Part shown: positions 53,146-60,667 of the stretch, piece by piece
Layout: the number at the start of each line of letters is the position of its first letter
Numbering within the stretch: position 1 is the first letter of the stretch
Assembly (NCBI RefSeq): GCF_029278565.1
Contig: NZ_CP119559.1
Location: 2,666,001-2,730,000, forward strand
Length of the DNA stretch: 64,000 nucleotides
Origin: Haloarcula halophila
GTDB taxonomy: Archaea > Halobacteriota > Halobacteria > Halobacteriales > Haloarculaceae
Direction of reading: 5' to 3'
Notes under the pieces: generated by a model
Database searches by the model: none
Told to the model about the DNA's origin: nothing
Seen by the model: only the letters and a program-made list of their open reading frames with translations
Program-made: the position numbers and the translations under genes

Positions 53146-53774
53146 ACCTGACGTTCACTCGCCAAGAACTCCGGGACCTGTTCGTCGCCTGGCTGGCGCT
53201 GGGGCTCGCGTTTACGCTCCTGTTGGAACCACGGCTGACCGATGCGCTCCTCGGGACCGCCGGCGGAGTCTCCGTCGGCGTCGTCACACTGACCCTCGTG
53301 GTCAGCCTCCTGACCGTCGGCGTCGCCTTCCTGCTCCACGAACTCGCACACAAGGTCGTCGCGATCCGCTTCGGCCAGGTCGCCGCGTTCAAAGCCGACT
53401 ACCGGATGCTGGGCTTCGCGATCGTCGGCGCGCTCGTGGGCTTTCTCTTCGCTGCGCCCGGTGCCGTGGTCCATCGCGGACGGATCACGCCCAAGGAGAA
53501 CGGCCTCATCGCGCTGGCCGGGCCGGTGACGAACATCGGACTGGCCGTGGTCTTTCTCGTTCCGTATCTCTCGTTCGCCGCCAGCGGTGTCGGCGGCTTT
53601 CTCTGGGACCTCGCCAGCCGCGGGCTCCAGATCAACCTCCTGCTGGCCGGGTTCAACATGATCCCGTTCGGTCCGCTGGACGGCCGGAAGGTCCGCGAGT
53701 GGAACACGGGCGTGTTCGTCGCCGTGGCCGTCCCCTCGATCCTGCTCGGCATCGGCGCGCTGTTCGTGCTCTGA
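53142..53774 (+). CDS. Small M50-type membrane metalloprotease
   Basis: The 210-residue product begins at a GTG inside the traB-like stop (GTGA), so the two are coupled. It carries the zinc motif HELAH (66-70) and the third-ligand motif NMIPFGPLDG (Asp180), with about six membrane segments; short length and motif order fit the compact M50B type. Translation coupling to the TraB-like protein suggests a joint membrane complex, which is inference. It is distinct from the larger M50 protein at 11944. Confidence 0.9.
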   Translation: MNLTFTRQELRDLFVAWLALGLAFTLLLEPRLTDALLGTAGGVSVGVVTLTLVVSLLTVGVAFLLHELAHKVVAIRFGQVAAFKADYRMLGFAIVGALVGFLFAAPGAVVHRGRITPKENGLIALAGPVTNIGLAVVFLVPYLSFAASGVGGFLWDLASRGLQINLLLAGFNMIPFGPLDGRKVREWNTGVFVAVAVPSILLGIGALFVL

Positions 53775-53816
53775 TGGAACGATGGGCTTTTGCCCGCGCC
53801 CCGCACCCTCTCGGAC

Positions 53817-54809
53817 ATGACTGCAGAGGACGACCCCGAAGAAGAGGGACTCACGTACGCCCAGACCGGCGTCGACATCGACGAGAGCGAGGCAGCTACG
53901 ATGGCACTCATCGGCGCCGCCGGCGAGTTCGAGGGGGACTACGCAGGGCTGGTGGACATCGGTGATCAGTACCTCGCGCTTGCGACCGACGGCGTCGGGA
54001 CGAAACTGCTCGTCGCCGAGGCGATCGACGACTACTCGACGATCGGGATCGACTGCATGGCGATGAACGTCAACGACCTCGTCGCTACCGGCGTCGAACC
54101 CGTCGCCTTCGTCGACTATCTGGCGGTCGAAGCACCCGACGAAGAGACCAGCGAGGCGATCGGTGCGGGCCTGCGCGAGGGCGCCGAGCGGGCGGGTGTC
54201 GCACTCGTCGGCGGCGAGACGGCGGTGATGCCCGACGTGATCAAGGGCCTGGACATCGCCGGCACCTGTGCCGGCCTGGCGCCGAAAGACGCTGTCTTCC
54301 CCGGCGAAGCCGAGGTCGGCGACGCGATCGTCGGCTGGCCGTCCTCGGGTATCCACTCGAACGGGCTCACGCTGGCCCGCGAAGCGGTCACCCGCGACCA
54401 CGAGTACACCGACCCGTTCCCGCCGAATCCGGACCGGACGATCGCCGAGGAACTGCTGACACCGACCCGTATCTACACCGACGTGTTGCCGACGTTGCGG
54501 GGCCACGAAACTCACGCCGCCGCCCACGTCACCGGCGGCGGCTGGACGAACCTCACACGGATGGGTGAACACCGCTACGAGATCACCGATCCGTTCGAGG
54601 CCCAGCCGGTCTTCGAGTTCGTCCAAGAGGAAGGGACCGTCGACGACGAGGAGATGCACCGGACGTTCAACATGGGGACGGGTTTCGTGGCGGCGCTGCC
54701 GGAAGCGGACGCCGCGGCGGTCGTCGATGACAGTGAGGACGCGCGGATCGTCGGCGAAGTCACCGAGGGTGAGGAGTGCGTGGCGGTGCGGGGACTAGAA
54801 CTACAGTAG
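53817..54809 (+). CDS. purM: Phosphoribosylformylglycinamidine cyclo-ligase (AIR synthetase)
   Basis: PurM closes the imidazole ring in purine synthesis. The 330-residue product has YAQTGVDIDESEAATMAL, ALATDGVGTKLLVAEAI, GIDCMAMNVNDLVATGVEP, ALVGGETAVMPDVI, GWPSSGIHSNGLTLAREAV and HVTGGGWTNLTRM, all ATP/FGAM-binding motifs. The final 45 residues (from TGFVAALPEADAAAV) have a second diverged copy encoded 284 bases downstream beyond a hairpin element. The resident C terminus (RGLELQ) differs from that copy (RGLELTE). Confidence 0.96.
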   Translation: MTAEDDPEEEGLTYAQTGVDIDESEAATMALIGAAGEFEGDYAGLVDIGDQYLALATDGVGTKLLVAEAIDDYSTIGIDCMAMNVNDLVATGVEPVAFVDYLAVEAPDEETSEAIGAGLREGAERAGVALVGGETAVMPDVIKGLDIAGTCAGLAPKDAVFPGEAEVGDAIVGWPSSGIHSNGLTLAREAVTRDHEYTDPFPPNPDRTIAEELLTPTRIYTDVLPTLRGHETHAAAHVTGGGWTNLTRMGEHRYEITDPFEAQPVFEFVQEEGTVDDEEMHRTFNMGTGFVAALPEADAAAVVDDSEDARIVGEVTEGEECVAVRGLELQ

Positions 54810-54958
54810 TGCGGTCGCGGTGCGGTTGCGGTGACGAGAGGATGCGTACTGCTGGCGAACGCAGTGAGCCAGCAGGGAGTTTTGCCCCACGTTTTTGCGA
54901 CGAGCGGTTCGACCGCGGTGAAGCCGCGAGTCGAACCCGAGGAGGAAAAAGTGGTCGC
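54810..54958 (+). repeat. Hairpin element copy 2, directly behind purM
   Basis: Immediately after the purM stop come a G-rich repeat (GCGGT units), an 8-bp stem with an 11-base loop (54849-54875), CCCACGTTTTT (54886-54896), a compound hairpin of 8 plus 5 bp with a TGAAG loop and one bulged base (54906-54937) and AAAAAGTGG (54946-54954). The layout matches the element at 22469. This stretch codes for nothing recognisable. Confidence 0.75.
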
Positions 54959-55096
54959 GGGACGGGTTTCGTGGCGGCGCTGCCGGAAGCGGACGCCGCG
55001 GCGGTCGTCGAGGACAGCGAGGACGCGCGGATCGTCGGCGAGATCACCGAGGGCGACGAAGCCGTCGCGATTCGCGGGCTCGAACTGACCGAGTGA
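54959..55096 (+). pseudogene. Duplicated, diverged 3' end of purM
   Basis: From GGGACGGGTTTCGTGGCGG onward this repeats the last part of purM: the first 53 bases are identical to 54675-54727. The rest differs at many positions, mostly synonymous or conservative, and ends in its own stop (GLELTE-stop). It has no start of its own. The pattern suggests that one of the two ends came from another purM allele, and that this distal copy is the displaced original end. Confidence 0.8.
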
Positions 55097-55110
55097 CCCC
55101 GCGACGCCGA

Positions 55111-55653
55111 TCAGCTAACCGTCCGAGCGATGTCGGCCTCGGTGATGACGCCGACGGTCCGTCCGTCCTCGACGACCAGGACGGCGGCGTTGTGGTTGAG
55201 GTAGTCGTCGACGGTGTCGATGGTCGCGTCGGGTTCGACGGTCGTGATCGACTCGTTCATCACTTCGGCGACCGGGAGTTCGCCGACGTTCTCCTCGTCG
55301 CGCTGGCGGATGTCCGAGTTCCCGATCAGTCCCTCGGGGGAGCCGTCCCGGACGACCGGGACCTGCGAGAACCCCTTCCCGTCCATCAGTTCCTTGGCGT
55401 TGTGGACCGAATCGTCCGGTTCGACGCTGTGGACCGGCGAGTTCATCAGATCCCGTGCCCGGACGATCCCGCCTTCGGCTTCTTCGAGGGCGTTGACGAT
55501 CCGGCGCAGCGTCGAGAGCCGCGGGTCGACGTCGCCGCCCTCGATCCGCGCGATCAGCGGCTGTGAAACGTCGGCCCTGTCGGCCAACTCGCTCTGGGTC
55601 AGATCGAGTTCGGTACGGCGTTCCCGGAGGTCCGCTGACGTGGGTAAGTCCAT
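55111..55653 (-). CDS. HTH-CBS transcription regulator
   Basis: The 180-residue product has an Xre/Cro-type helix-turn-helix at about 8-60 (LRERRTELDLTQSELADRAD, VSQPLIARIEGGDVDPRLST) and two CBS repeats (about 65-120 and 125-180: ARDLMNSPVHSVEPDDSVHN, VAEVMNESITTVEPDATIDT). CBS pairs usually bind adenine nucleotides, so this may sense ATP/AMP-type ligands. This architecture is conserved in archaea. Palindromic or self-control sites are not obvious. Confidence 0.92.
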   Translation of the reverse strand: MDLPTSADLRERRTELDLTQSELADRADVSQPLIARIEGGDVDPRLSTLRRIVNALEEAEGGIVRARDLMNSPVHSVEPDDSVHNAKELMDGKGFSQVPVVRDGSPEGLIGNSDIRQRDEENVGELPVAEVMNESITTVEPDATIDTVDDYLNHNAAVLVVEDGRTVGVITEADIARTVS

Positions 55654-55698
55654 ACCCCCGATAACCTGGGGTAATACAAAAAGCCACCGGCGGTCGAC

Positions 55699-56067
55699 TC
55701 AGGCCTCGGCTTCGGACTCCTCGTCGGCCTCGGTCTCGAAGGATTCGACGACCTTCAGCGGGACGTCACGGAGCGCGCCGCCGATCTCGCTCTTGGCGAT
55801 CCGTTGTGCGTGCTCGGTCGACTCGGCGTTGAACACTTCCATTTCGAGGACCAGTCCGACCAGCGCCGTGTCGGCCGCGATAAACGCCGAGTCGAACGGC
55901 TCACCGCAGGCGGGACACCCGGTGGCGCCGACCTCGACCTCGACGTAGTCCATGTCGGCCTCGTTGAGGCGCTTGCCCGCTTCGCTCACGGCAACACCGA
56001 TCGCGTCGTCGATATCTTCTACGTCACGAACCAGCCAGGCTGCTTCCATCGCCACGAGGTAGTTCAT
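55699..56067 (-). CDS. DUF555/UPF0212-like protein
   Basis: The 122-residue product starts [19 protein letters not shown] and contains one zinc-like pair in [13 protein letters not shown], which suits the archaeal UPF0212 family. The C-terminal third is acidic. The family is archaeal and uncharacterised. It lies after the HTH-CBS gene on the same strand, with its promoter region toward the divergent small gene. Confidence 0.85.
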   Translation of the reverse strand: MNYLVAMEAAWLVRDVEDIDDAIGVAVSEAGKRLNEADMDYVEVEVGATGCPACGEPFDSAFIAADTALVGLVLEMEVFNAESTEHAQRIAKSEIGGALRDVPLKVVESFETEADEESEAEA

Positions 56068-56282
56068 ATCTCCTCCAATGTGGGCCGACTACTCGATAGT
56101 TTTGATTCGTCGGTGTGCGCACGTCACCGTCATTATCGCCATAAGTTATGCGAACGAGGGAGTTCATCGACACTCGTGTTACGCTCGAAGCGGGGCCACT
56201 GAGCCAGCAGCGGCCAAACGAGAGGGTGTCCCGGAAAACCACCAGACTGCGGCGGTTTTTTCTCGCTAAATCCGACGGAAGG

Positions 56283-56290
56283 TTTATATA
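56283..56290 (+). promoter_or_regulatory. TATA box for the 56-residue protein gene
   Basis: TTTATATA lies 32-39 bases before the ATG at 56322 and is the strongest TATA match in this stretch. The rest of the gap 56068-56282 shows only scattered AT-rich bases and no gene. Confidence 0.55.
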
Positions 56291-56321
56291 CGACTCTCTC
56301 CCTGTCTGGTGCTATAGACCG

Positions 56322-56492
56322 ATGGACGTTCGACTGTACTCCGCTGCGGTGCTCGCACTGTATCAACTGACGCTGCTGCTCGGGATCGCACTCCTGCCGG
56401 TTGCGATGGTCACCGAGCGCGTGGGACTGCGACTGCCGATCGACCGCCTGGTGACCCAACTGAACTCGGCCTACGACCGGGCGAGTGCGTAG
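56322..56492 (+). CDS. Small membrane-associated protein beside psmB
   Basis: The 56-residue product is hydrophobic at about 8-30 (AAVLALYQLTLLLGIALLPV), followed by an amphipathic tail (LRLPIDRLVTQLNSAYDRAS). A strong TATA box upstream and a separate promoter behind it support a real gene. It is 50 bases ahead of the proteasome beta gene. No known family comes to mind. Confidence 0.7.
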   Translation: MDVRLYSAAVLALYQLTLLLGIALLPVAMVTERVGLRLPIDRLVTQLNSAYDRASA

Positions 56493-56510
56493 GGGAGTTC
56501 CAAGAAGAGG

Positions 56511-56516
56511 TTTTAT
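56511..56516 (+). promoter_or_regulatory. TATA-like box for psmB
   Basis: TTTTAT, about 27-32 bases before the psmB ATG at 56543, fits a leaderless archaeal promoter. Confidence 0.45.
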
Positions 56517-56542
56517 CACCGCCCGACGGGAAAGAAGCGCTA

Positions 56543-57274
56543 ATGCGCGACACCACTCCTGACTCACCGTTCTCTCAGCGACAGCGTCCCCCGTCGACCG
56601 ACGAGTTCCAGACCGACCCCTACGAGCCGGAGGTCGGCTCCCTGCCCGACCGTAGCGAGCAGGACACGGAGAAAGTCAACAAGACCGGGACGACGACGAT
56701 CGGGATCGCGACGAGCGAGGGCGTCGTCATCGCGACTGACATGCGCGCCTCGCTGGGCGGCCGGTTCGTTTCGAACAAAAACGTCCAGAAGGTCGAACAG
56801 ATCCACCCGACTGCGGCGCTGACCCTGGTCGGCAGCGTCGGTGGCGCCCAGTCGTTCATCCGCTCGCTGCGGGCCGAAGTGAACCTCTACGAGGCCCGTC
56901 GCGGTGAAGACATGAGCATGCAGGCGCTCTCGACGCTCGCGGGGAACTTCGCCCGTGGCGGCCCCTTCTTCATGATCAACCCCATCCTCGGGGGCGTCGA
57001 CGAGGACGGCCACCACGTCTACTCCATCGACCCCGCCGGCGGCGTCATGCAGGACGACTACACCGTCACTGGTTCCGGGCTGACCGTCGCTTACGGGACC
57101 CTTGAGGACCGTTACGAGGAGGACATGACCAACGAGGAGGCTCGCGAGGTCGCCGCCGCCGCGATCAAGGCTGCTGCCGAACGCGATACCGGATCGGGTA
57201 ACGGTATCTACCTGGCCGACGTCACGAGCGACGGCGTCGACATCGAAGGGTACGACTTCGACGAACTGCTCTGA
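56543..57274 (+). CDS. psmB: Proteasome beta subunit
   Basis: The beta subunit forms the proteolytic inner rings of the 20S proteasome. The 243-residue precursor has a 49-residue propeptide ending in TG, so the mature protein would begin at Thr50 (KTG/TTTIGIATSEG), the nucleophile. Further features are GVVIATDMRASLGGRFVSNK (Asp, Lys/Arg of the active site region), NPILGGVDEDGHHVYSID and SGLTVAYGTLEDRYEEDM. The 49-residue propeptide length agrees with what is known of haloarchaeal beta subunits. Other proteasome genes are not in the window. Confidence 0.97.
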   Translation: MRDTTPDSPFSQRQRPPSTDEFQTDPYEPEVGSLPDRSEQDTEKVNKTGTTTIGIATSEGVVIATDMRASLGGRFVSNKNVQKVEQIHPTAALTLVGSVGGAQSFIRSLRAEVNLYEARRGEDMSMQALSTLAGNFARGGPFFMINPILGGVDEDGHHVYSIDPAGGVMQDDYTVTGSGLTVAYGTLEDRYEEDMTNEEAREVAAAAIKAAAERDTGSGNGIYLADVTSDGVDIEGYDFDELL

Positions 57275-57351
57275 GGCTGTTTTCCCGGCGGCGATCACCA
57301 TCGCAACACGAGCGAGGACAGAACTAAGCGATAGCCGTTCCGAGAAGCGGT

Positions 57352-58713
57352 ATGGAACTGTTCGGGACGGCCGGAATTCGAGGAGACGTCGTCGAGCGAG
57401 TGACCCCCGAACTCGCGCTGCAGGTGGGGCGGGCCGCTGGACAGGACGGCGAGGAGTTCGTGCTCGGGTACGACGGCCGGATCACTTCCCCGGCGTTGGC
57501 CGACGCACTCGCCGCAGGACTGGCAAGCGCCGGTATCGAGGTCGTCCGCGTCGGAGCGGTGCCGACGCCGACGCTGGCCTGGGCGTCACGGGGTCGCCGG
57601 GGCGTGATGATCACGGCGAGTCACAACCCGCCACACGACAACGGCATCAAACTGTTCGTCGACGGCCAGGAGTACGACGGCGAGGCCGAGCGCCGTATCA
57701 GCGACCGCATCGACACCGGAGTCGCGCCGACCGAGTGGGGCCGGTGGGGTGACACCACCGCTGTCGAGCCACTCGCCGAGTACCGCCGGGCGGTCGCCGC
57801 GTACGCGGGCGACTACGGCAGCGATCCCAGCGACCTGACGGTCGCGGTCGACAGCGGCAACGGGATGTCCGGCGTCGCGACGCCACAGGTTCTCCGGGAA
57901 CTGGGAGCAGACGTCCGCGCCGTCGAGGCCAACGTCGACGGCTACTTCCCGGCACGGGAGAGCAAACCCACGGCCGAGACGCTGTCGGAGTTCCGGTCGT
58001 TCGTCGCCGACACCACGGTCGACATCGGCATCGGCCACGACGGGGACAGCGACCGCATCGTCGTCGTCGACAGCGACGGCGCGGTCGTTCACGAGGACAC
58101 GATCCTGGCGATCCTGGGTGAGCACTACACGCGGGCCTCGGCCGCCGATGACCCCGTCGTCGTGACGACGCCGAACGCCTCCGGGCGGGTCGACGAACGC
58201 GTCTCGGCCGCCGGCGGCCGGGTCGAACGGGTCCACCTCGGTGCGCTCCACGAGGGCATCGCACGGGTCAGGGCCGACGCCGACGAGGGGACAGCGGTCG
58301 TCTTCGCCGGCGAGCCCTGGAAACATATCCACCCGGCTTTCGGCGGCTGGATCGACGGCGTCGTCAGCGCGGCCGTCCTGACCTGTCTGTTCGCTTCAGA
58401 GTCGCTGGCCGACCGGCGAGCGGTCGTCCCCGAACGACCGTACCGGAAAGTCAGCGTCGACTGCCCGGACGCCGCAAAAGCGGACGCCATGGAGACGTTG
58501 ACGGAATCATTGCCCGCCACCTACCCCGAGGCCAGTGTCTCGACGGAGTACGGTGTCCGCCTCTCGTTCGACGACGGGTCCTGGACGCTGGTCCGCCCCA
58601 GCGGGACCGAACCGTACGTCCGGGTCTACGCCGAGAGCGACGACGTCGACACGCTCGTCGAGGGCGTCGTCGAGACGGTCGCAGAGGCCGTCGCCACACA
58701 GTCCGAGGGCTGA
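57352..58713 (+). CDS. Phosphosugar mutase (phosphoglucomutase/phosphomannomutase family)
   Basis: Enzymes of this family move phosphate between sugar positions 1 and 6 (or 5). The 453-residue product has the phospho-serine loop ITASHNPPHDNGIK (Ser90), the Mg2+ loop GHDGDSDRIVVVD, the sugar-binding loop GEPWKHIHP in place of the usual GEXSGH motif, and the phosphate-binding RPSGTEPYVRVYAES. The altered sugar loop (WKHIHP) suggests an unusual substrate; because cytidine deaminase and nucleoside phosphorylase follow, phosphopentose is a reasonable guess. No gene symbol is safe. Confidence 0.88.
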   Translation: MELFGTAGIRGDVVERVTPELALQVGRAAGQDGEEFVLGYDGRITSPALADALAAGLASAGIEVVRVGAVPTPTLAWASRGRRGVMITASHNPPHDNGIKLFVDGQEYDGEAERRISDRIDTGVAPTEWGRWGDTTAVEPLAEYRRAVAAYAGDYGSDPSDLTVAVDSGNGMSGVATPQVLRELGADVRAVEANVDGYFPARESKPTAETLSEFRSFVADTTVDIGIGHDGDSDRIVVVDSDGAVVHEDTILAILGEHYTRASAADDPVVVTTPNASGRVDERVSAAGGRVERVHLGALHEGIARVRADADEGTAVVFAGEPWKHIHPAFGGWIDGVVSAAVLTCLFASESLADRRAVVPERPYRKVSVDCPDAAKADAMETLTESLPATYPEASVSTEYGVRLSFDDGSWTLVRPSGTEPYVRVYAESDDVDTLVEGVVETVAEAVATQSEG

Positions 58714-58801
58714 GTCGGCGCTCTGTGACCGTCCAGACTGTCCCTCGCCACCGTCCGGCCGGCGCCGGTGGGTATTTGCCCGTCCCACGAGTTGCCCCGG
58801 T

Positions 58802-59194
58802 ATGAACGACCTGCTGGAGACAGCCCGGACGGCTATCGGGGATTCCTATGCCCCCTACTCCGAGTACCGGGTCGGTGCCGCTATCGAGACGGCCGACGGA
58901 GCCGTCTACACCGGCTGCAACATCGAGAACGCCAACTACAGCAACAGCATCCACGCCGAGGAACTCGCGCTGAGCAAGGCGGTCCAGGACGGCCACCGCG
59001 AGTTCGCTCGCCTCGCGGTCGCCTCGGACAAGCGCGACGGCGTCACGCCCTGTGGGATGTGTCGGCAGTCGCTCGCGGAGTTCTGTGGCGAGGATCTACC
59101 GGTCTACTGCGACGAGGGCGACGGTGAAGTCAGCGAGTACACGCTGGGGGAACTGCTTCCAAACACCATCACGAAGGCCCACCTGGACGTATGA
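58802..59194 (+). CDS. cdd: Cytidine deaminase
   Basis: It deaminates cytidine to uridine. The 130-residue tetramer-type product has the active-site His-Ala-Glu (HAE, His51, Glu53) and the two zinc cysteines in PCGMC (Cys84, Cys87), with GCNIENANYSNSIHAEE as the substrate region. Its stop overlaps the phosphorylase ATG (ATGA at 59191), so uridine can pass directly to the next enzyme. Confidence 0.97.
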   Translation: MNDLLETARTAIGDSYAPYSEYRVGAAIETADGAVYTGCNIENANYSNSIHAEELALSKAVQDGHREFARLAVASDKRDGVTPCGMCRQSLAEFCGEDLPVYCDEGDGEVSEYTLGELLPNTITKAHLDV

Positions 59195-60015
59195 CCGGCG
59201 ACAGCGAAGACCCCAACGACGACGAGCAGTACCACCTCGAAGTCGGCCCCGGCGACGTCGCTGACAGTGTCCTGTTGCCGGGCAACCCCGAACGGGTCGC
59301 GAAGGTCGTCGACGGCTGGGAGGACCACGAAATCGTCGGGAACCACCGGGAGTACCGTACCGCGACTGGTACCCACGAGGGAACGCCCATCTCGGTCACC
59401 TCTACGGGGATCGGCTCCCCGTCGGCCGCGATCGCCGTCGAGGAGCTGGCCCGGGTCGGTGCGGATACGTTCCTCCGGGTCGGCTCCTGTGGCACGATCC
59501 GCGAGGAAGCTAGCGTCGGGGATCTGGTCATCACGACTGGTGCGGTCCGTCAGGAGGGGACCAGCGACGAATACGTCCGCGAGGACTACCCCGCAAGCGC
59601 CGACCACCGGGTCGTCTCGGCGCTGGTTGCCGCCGCCGAGGAACTGGGCTACGACTACCACCTCGGGGTGACTTGTTCGACGGATAGTTTCTATGCTGGC
59701 CAGTCACGGCCGGGCTTCGGCGGCTTCGAGGCCCGTGGGACCGAGGAACGACTCGACGAACTCCGCGAGGCGGGCGTCCTCAACTTCGAGATGGAGGCCG
59801 CGAGCATTCTCACGCTCGCCGGCCTCTACGGTCTACGCGCCGGCGCCGTCTGTACGGTGTACGCCAACCGCGTCACCGGCGAGTTCCGTACCGAGGGCGA
59901 GCGCAAGGCCGCAAACTGTGCCAGTCTCGCGGTGACCTACCTCGAACGGATGGACGAGGCCGTCGCCGCCGCCGACGCCGACCGGTGGCACGCCGGGCTC
60001 TCGATCGACCGGTAG
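59191..60015 (+). CDS. Uridine phosphorylase-type nucleoside phosphorylase
   Basis: It should cleave uridine to uracil and ribose-1-phosphate. The 274-residue product has the family signatures VLLPGNPERVAKV, STGIGSPSAAIAVEEL, LRVGSCGTIREEASVGDLVI, and the substrate motif NFEMEAASILTLAGL. Coupled translation with cytidine deaminase, and the mutase upstream, suggest a pyrimidine nucleoside salvage unit. The exact nucleoside is not proven from sequence. Confidence 0.93.
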   Translation: MTGDSEDPNDDEQYHLEVGPGDVADSVLLPGNPERVAKVVDGWEDHEIVGNHREYRTATGTHEGTPISVTSTGIGSPSAAIAVEELARVGADTFLRVGSCGTIREEASVGDLVITTGAVRQEGTSDEYVREDYPASADHRVVSALVAAAEELGYDYHLGVTCSTDSFYAGQSRPGFGGFEARGTEERLDELREAGVLNFEMEAASILTLAGLYGLRAGAVCTVYANRVTGEFRTEGERKAANCASLAVTYLERMDEAVAAADADRWHAGLSIDR

Positions 60016-60095
60016 CGGTCGGTGTGTCGCTCCGTCCCACCGCTTTGGTTCCGGGCTGTGGGCGGAGTAGGACACCCACCCGTCGCCGCCCGCTC

Positions 60096-60482
60096 TCAGC
60101 CGATGAAGAGGTCGAGCACCACGCCCGCGTCCTGTCCCCTGTAGAACTCCGTGTACCCGCATCTGGTACAGGAGACGGCTTTGAACCGCCGGTTCTGGAT
60201 GTCGAGGAGCCTGGTGACGCCCTCGCCCGTCGTCGTGATGTTGTCGACCTCCGCGTCCGCGTGACCGCACTTCGGACAACCCGTCTCCCCGTCGATGTAT
60301 TCGGATAACTCACTCCCGTCGCCGAGCGTCCGGTCCGCCGGTTCCGCGTCGCTGAGCGACGCTTCGCAACTCCGGCAGAACGACCAGTCCGCCGACGCCT
60401 TCGTCCCGCAGTCGGGACAGTGGACGGAGGAGGGGCGGGGGGAGTCGCTGTCGTCGTCCGGCTCGCTGTCATCGGGGGCCAT
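60096..60482 (-). CDS. Double zinc-ribbon protein
   Basis: The 128-residue product has an N-terminal zinc ribbon (CPDCGTKASADWSFCRSCEAS), an acidic linker, then a second ribbon with CPKCGHADAE and CTRCGYTEFYRGQDAG. The last part resembles the small zinc-finger proteins common in archaea (nucleic-acid-binding type). A substrate or partner is not evident. It converges on the phosphorylase gene. Confidence 0.85.
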   Translation of the reverse strand: MAPDDSEPDDDSDSPRPSSVHCPDCGTKASADWSFCRSCEASLSDAEPADRTLGDGSELSEYIDGETGCPKCGHADAEVDNITTTGEGVTRLLDIQNRRFKAVSCTRCGYTEFYRGQDAGVVLDLFIG

Positions 60483-60539
60483 TAGTGGCGTTCAGTGATA
60501 CGGAGACAAAAAAGCGGTCCCACCCGCCGCGTTCTCGCC

Positions 60540-60555
60540 CGACTCAACGGAGTCG
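60540..60555. repeat. Small hairpin in the 60.5-60.7 kb gap
   Basis: CGACTC-AACG-GAGTCG is a perfect 6-bp stem with a 4-base loop, flanked at greater distance by CCCACC and GGTGGG that could extend pairing. It lies downstream of the NADH dehydrogenase gene and upstream of the zinc-ribbon gene and could end the former's transcript. The rest of 60483-60667 shows nothing. Confidence 0.35.
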
Positions 60556-60667
60556 CGGTGGGTTTGCGGACCTGAGCTGTGGAATCGCCGTCTGTACGGT
60601 GCGGTGGCCAGGAGTGTGCTGGAACTCGTCGAGTACGCGACGACGGGTGATGCAGTAAAACGCGGTC

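Noticed and set aside
52845-54659. 604-residue open frame on the minus strand across the TraB-like, M50 and purM genes
   Set aside because: Three well-supported plus-strand genes cover it; the frame is a GC-rich shadow.
54776-55096. Independent 106-residue gene behind purM
   Set aside because: Its first half is the hairpin element and its second half is the copied purM end; there is no separate start signal.
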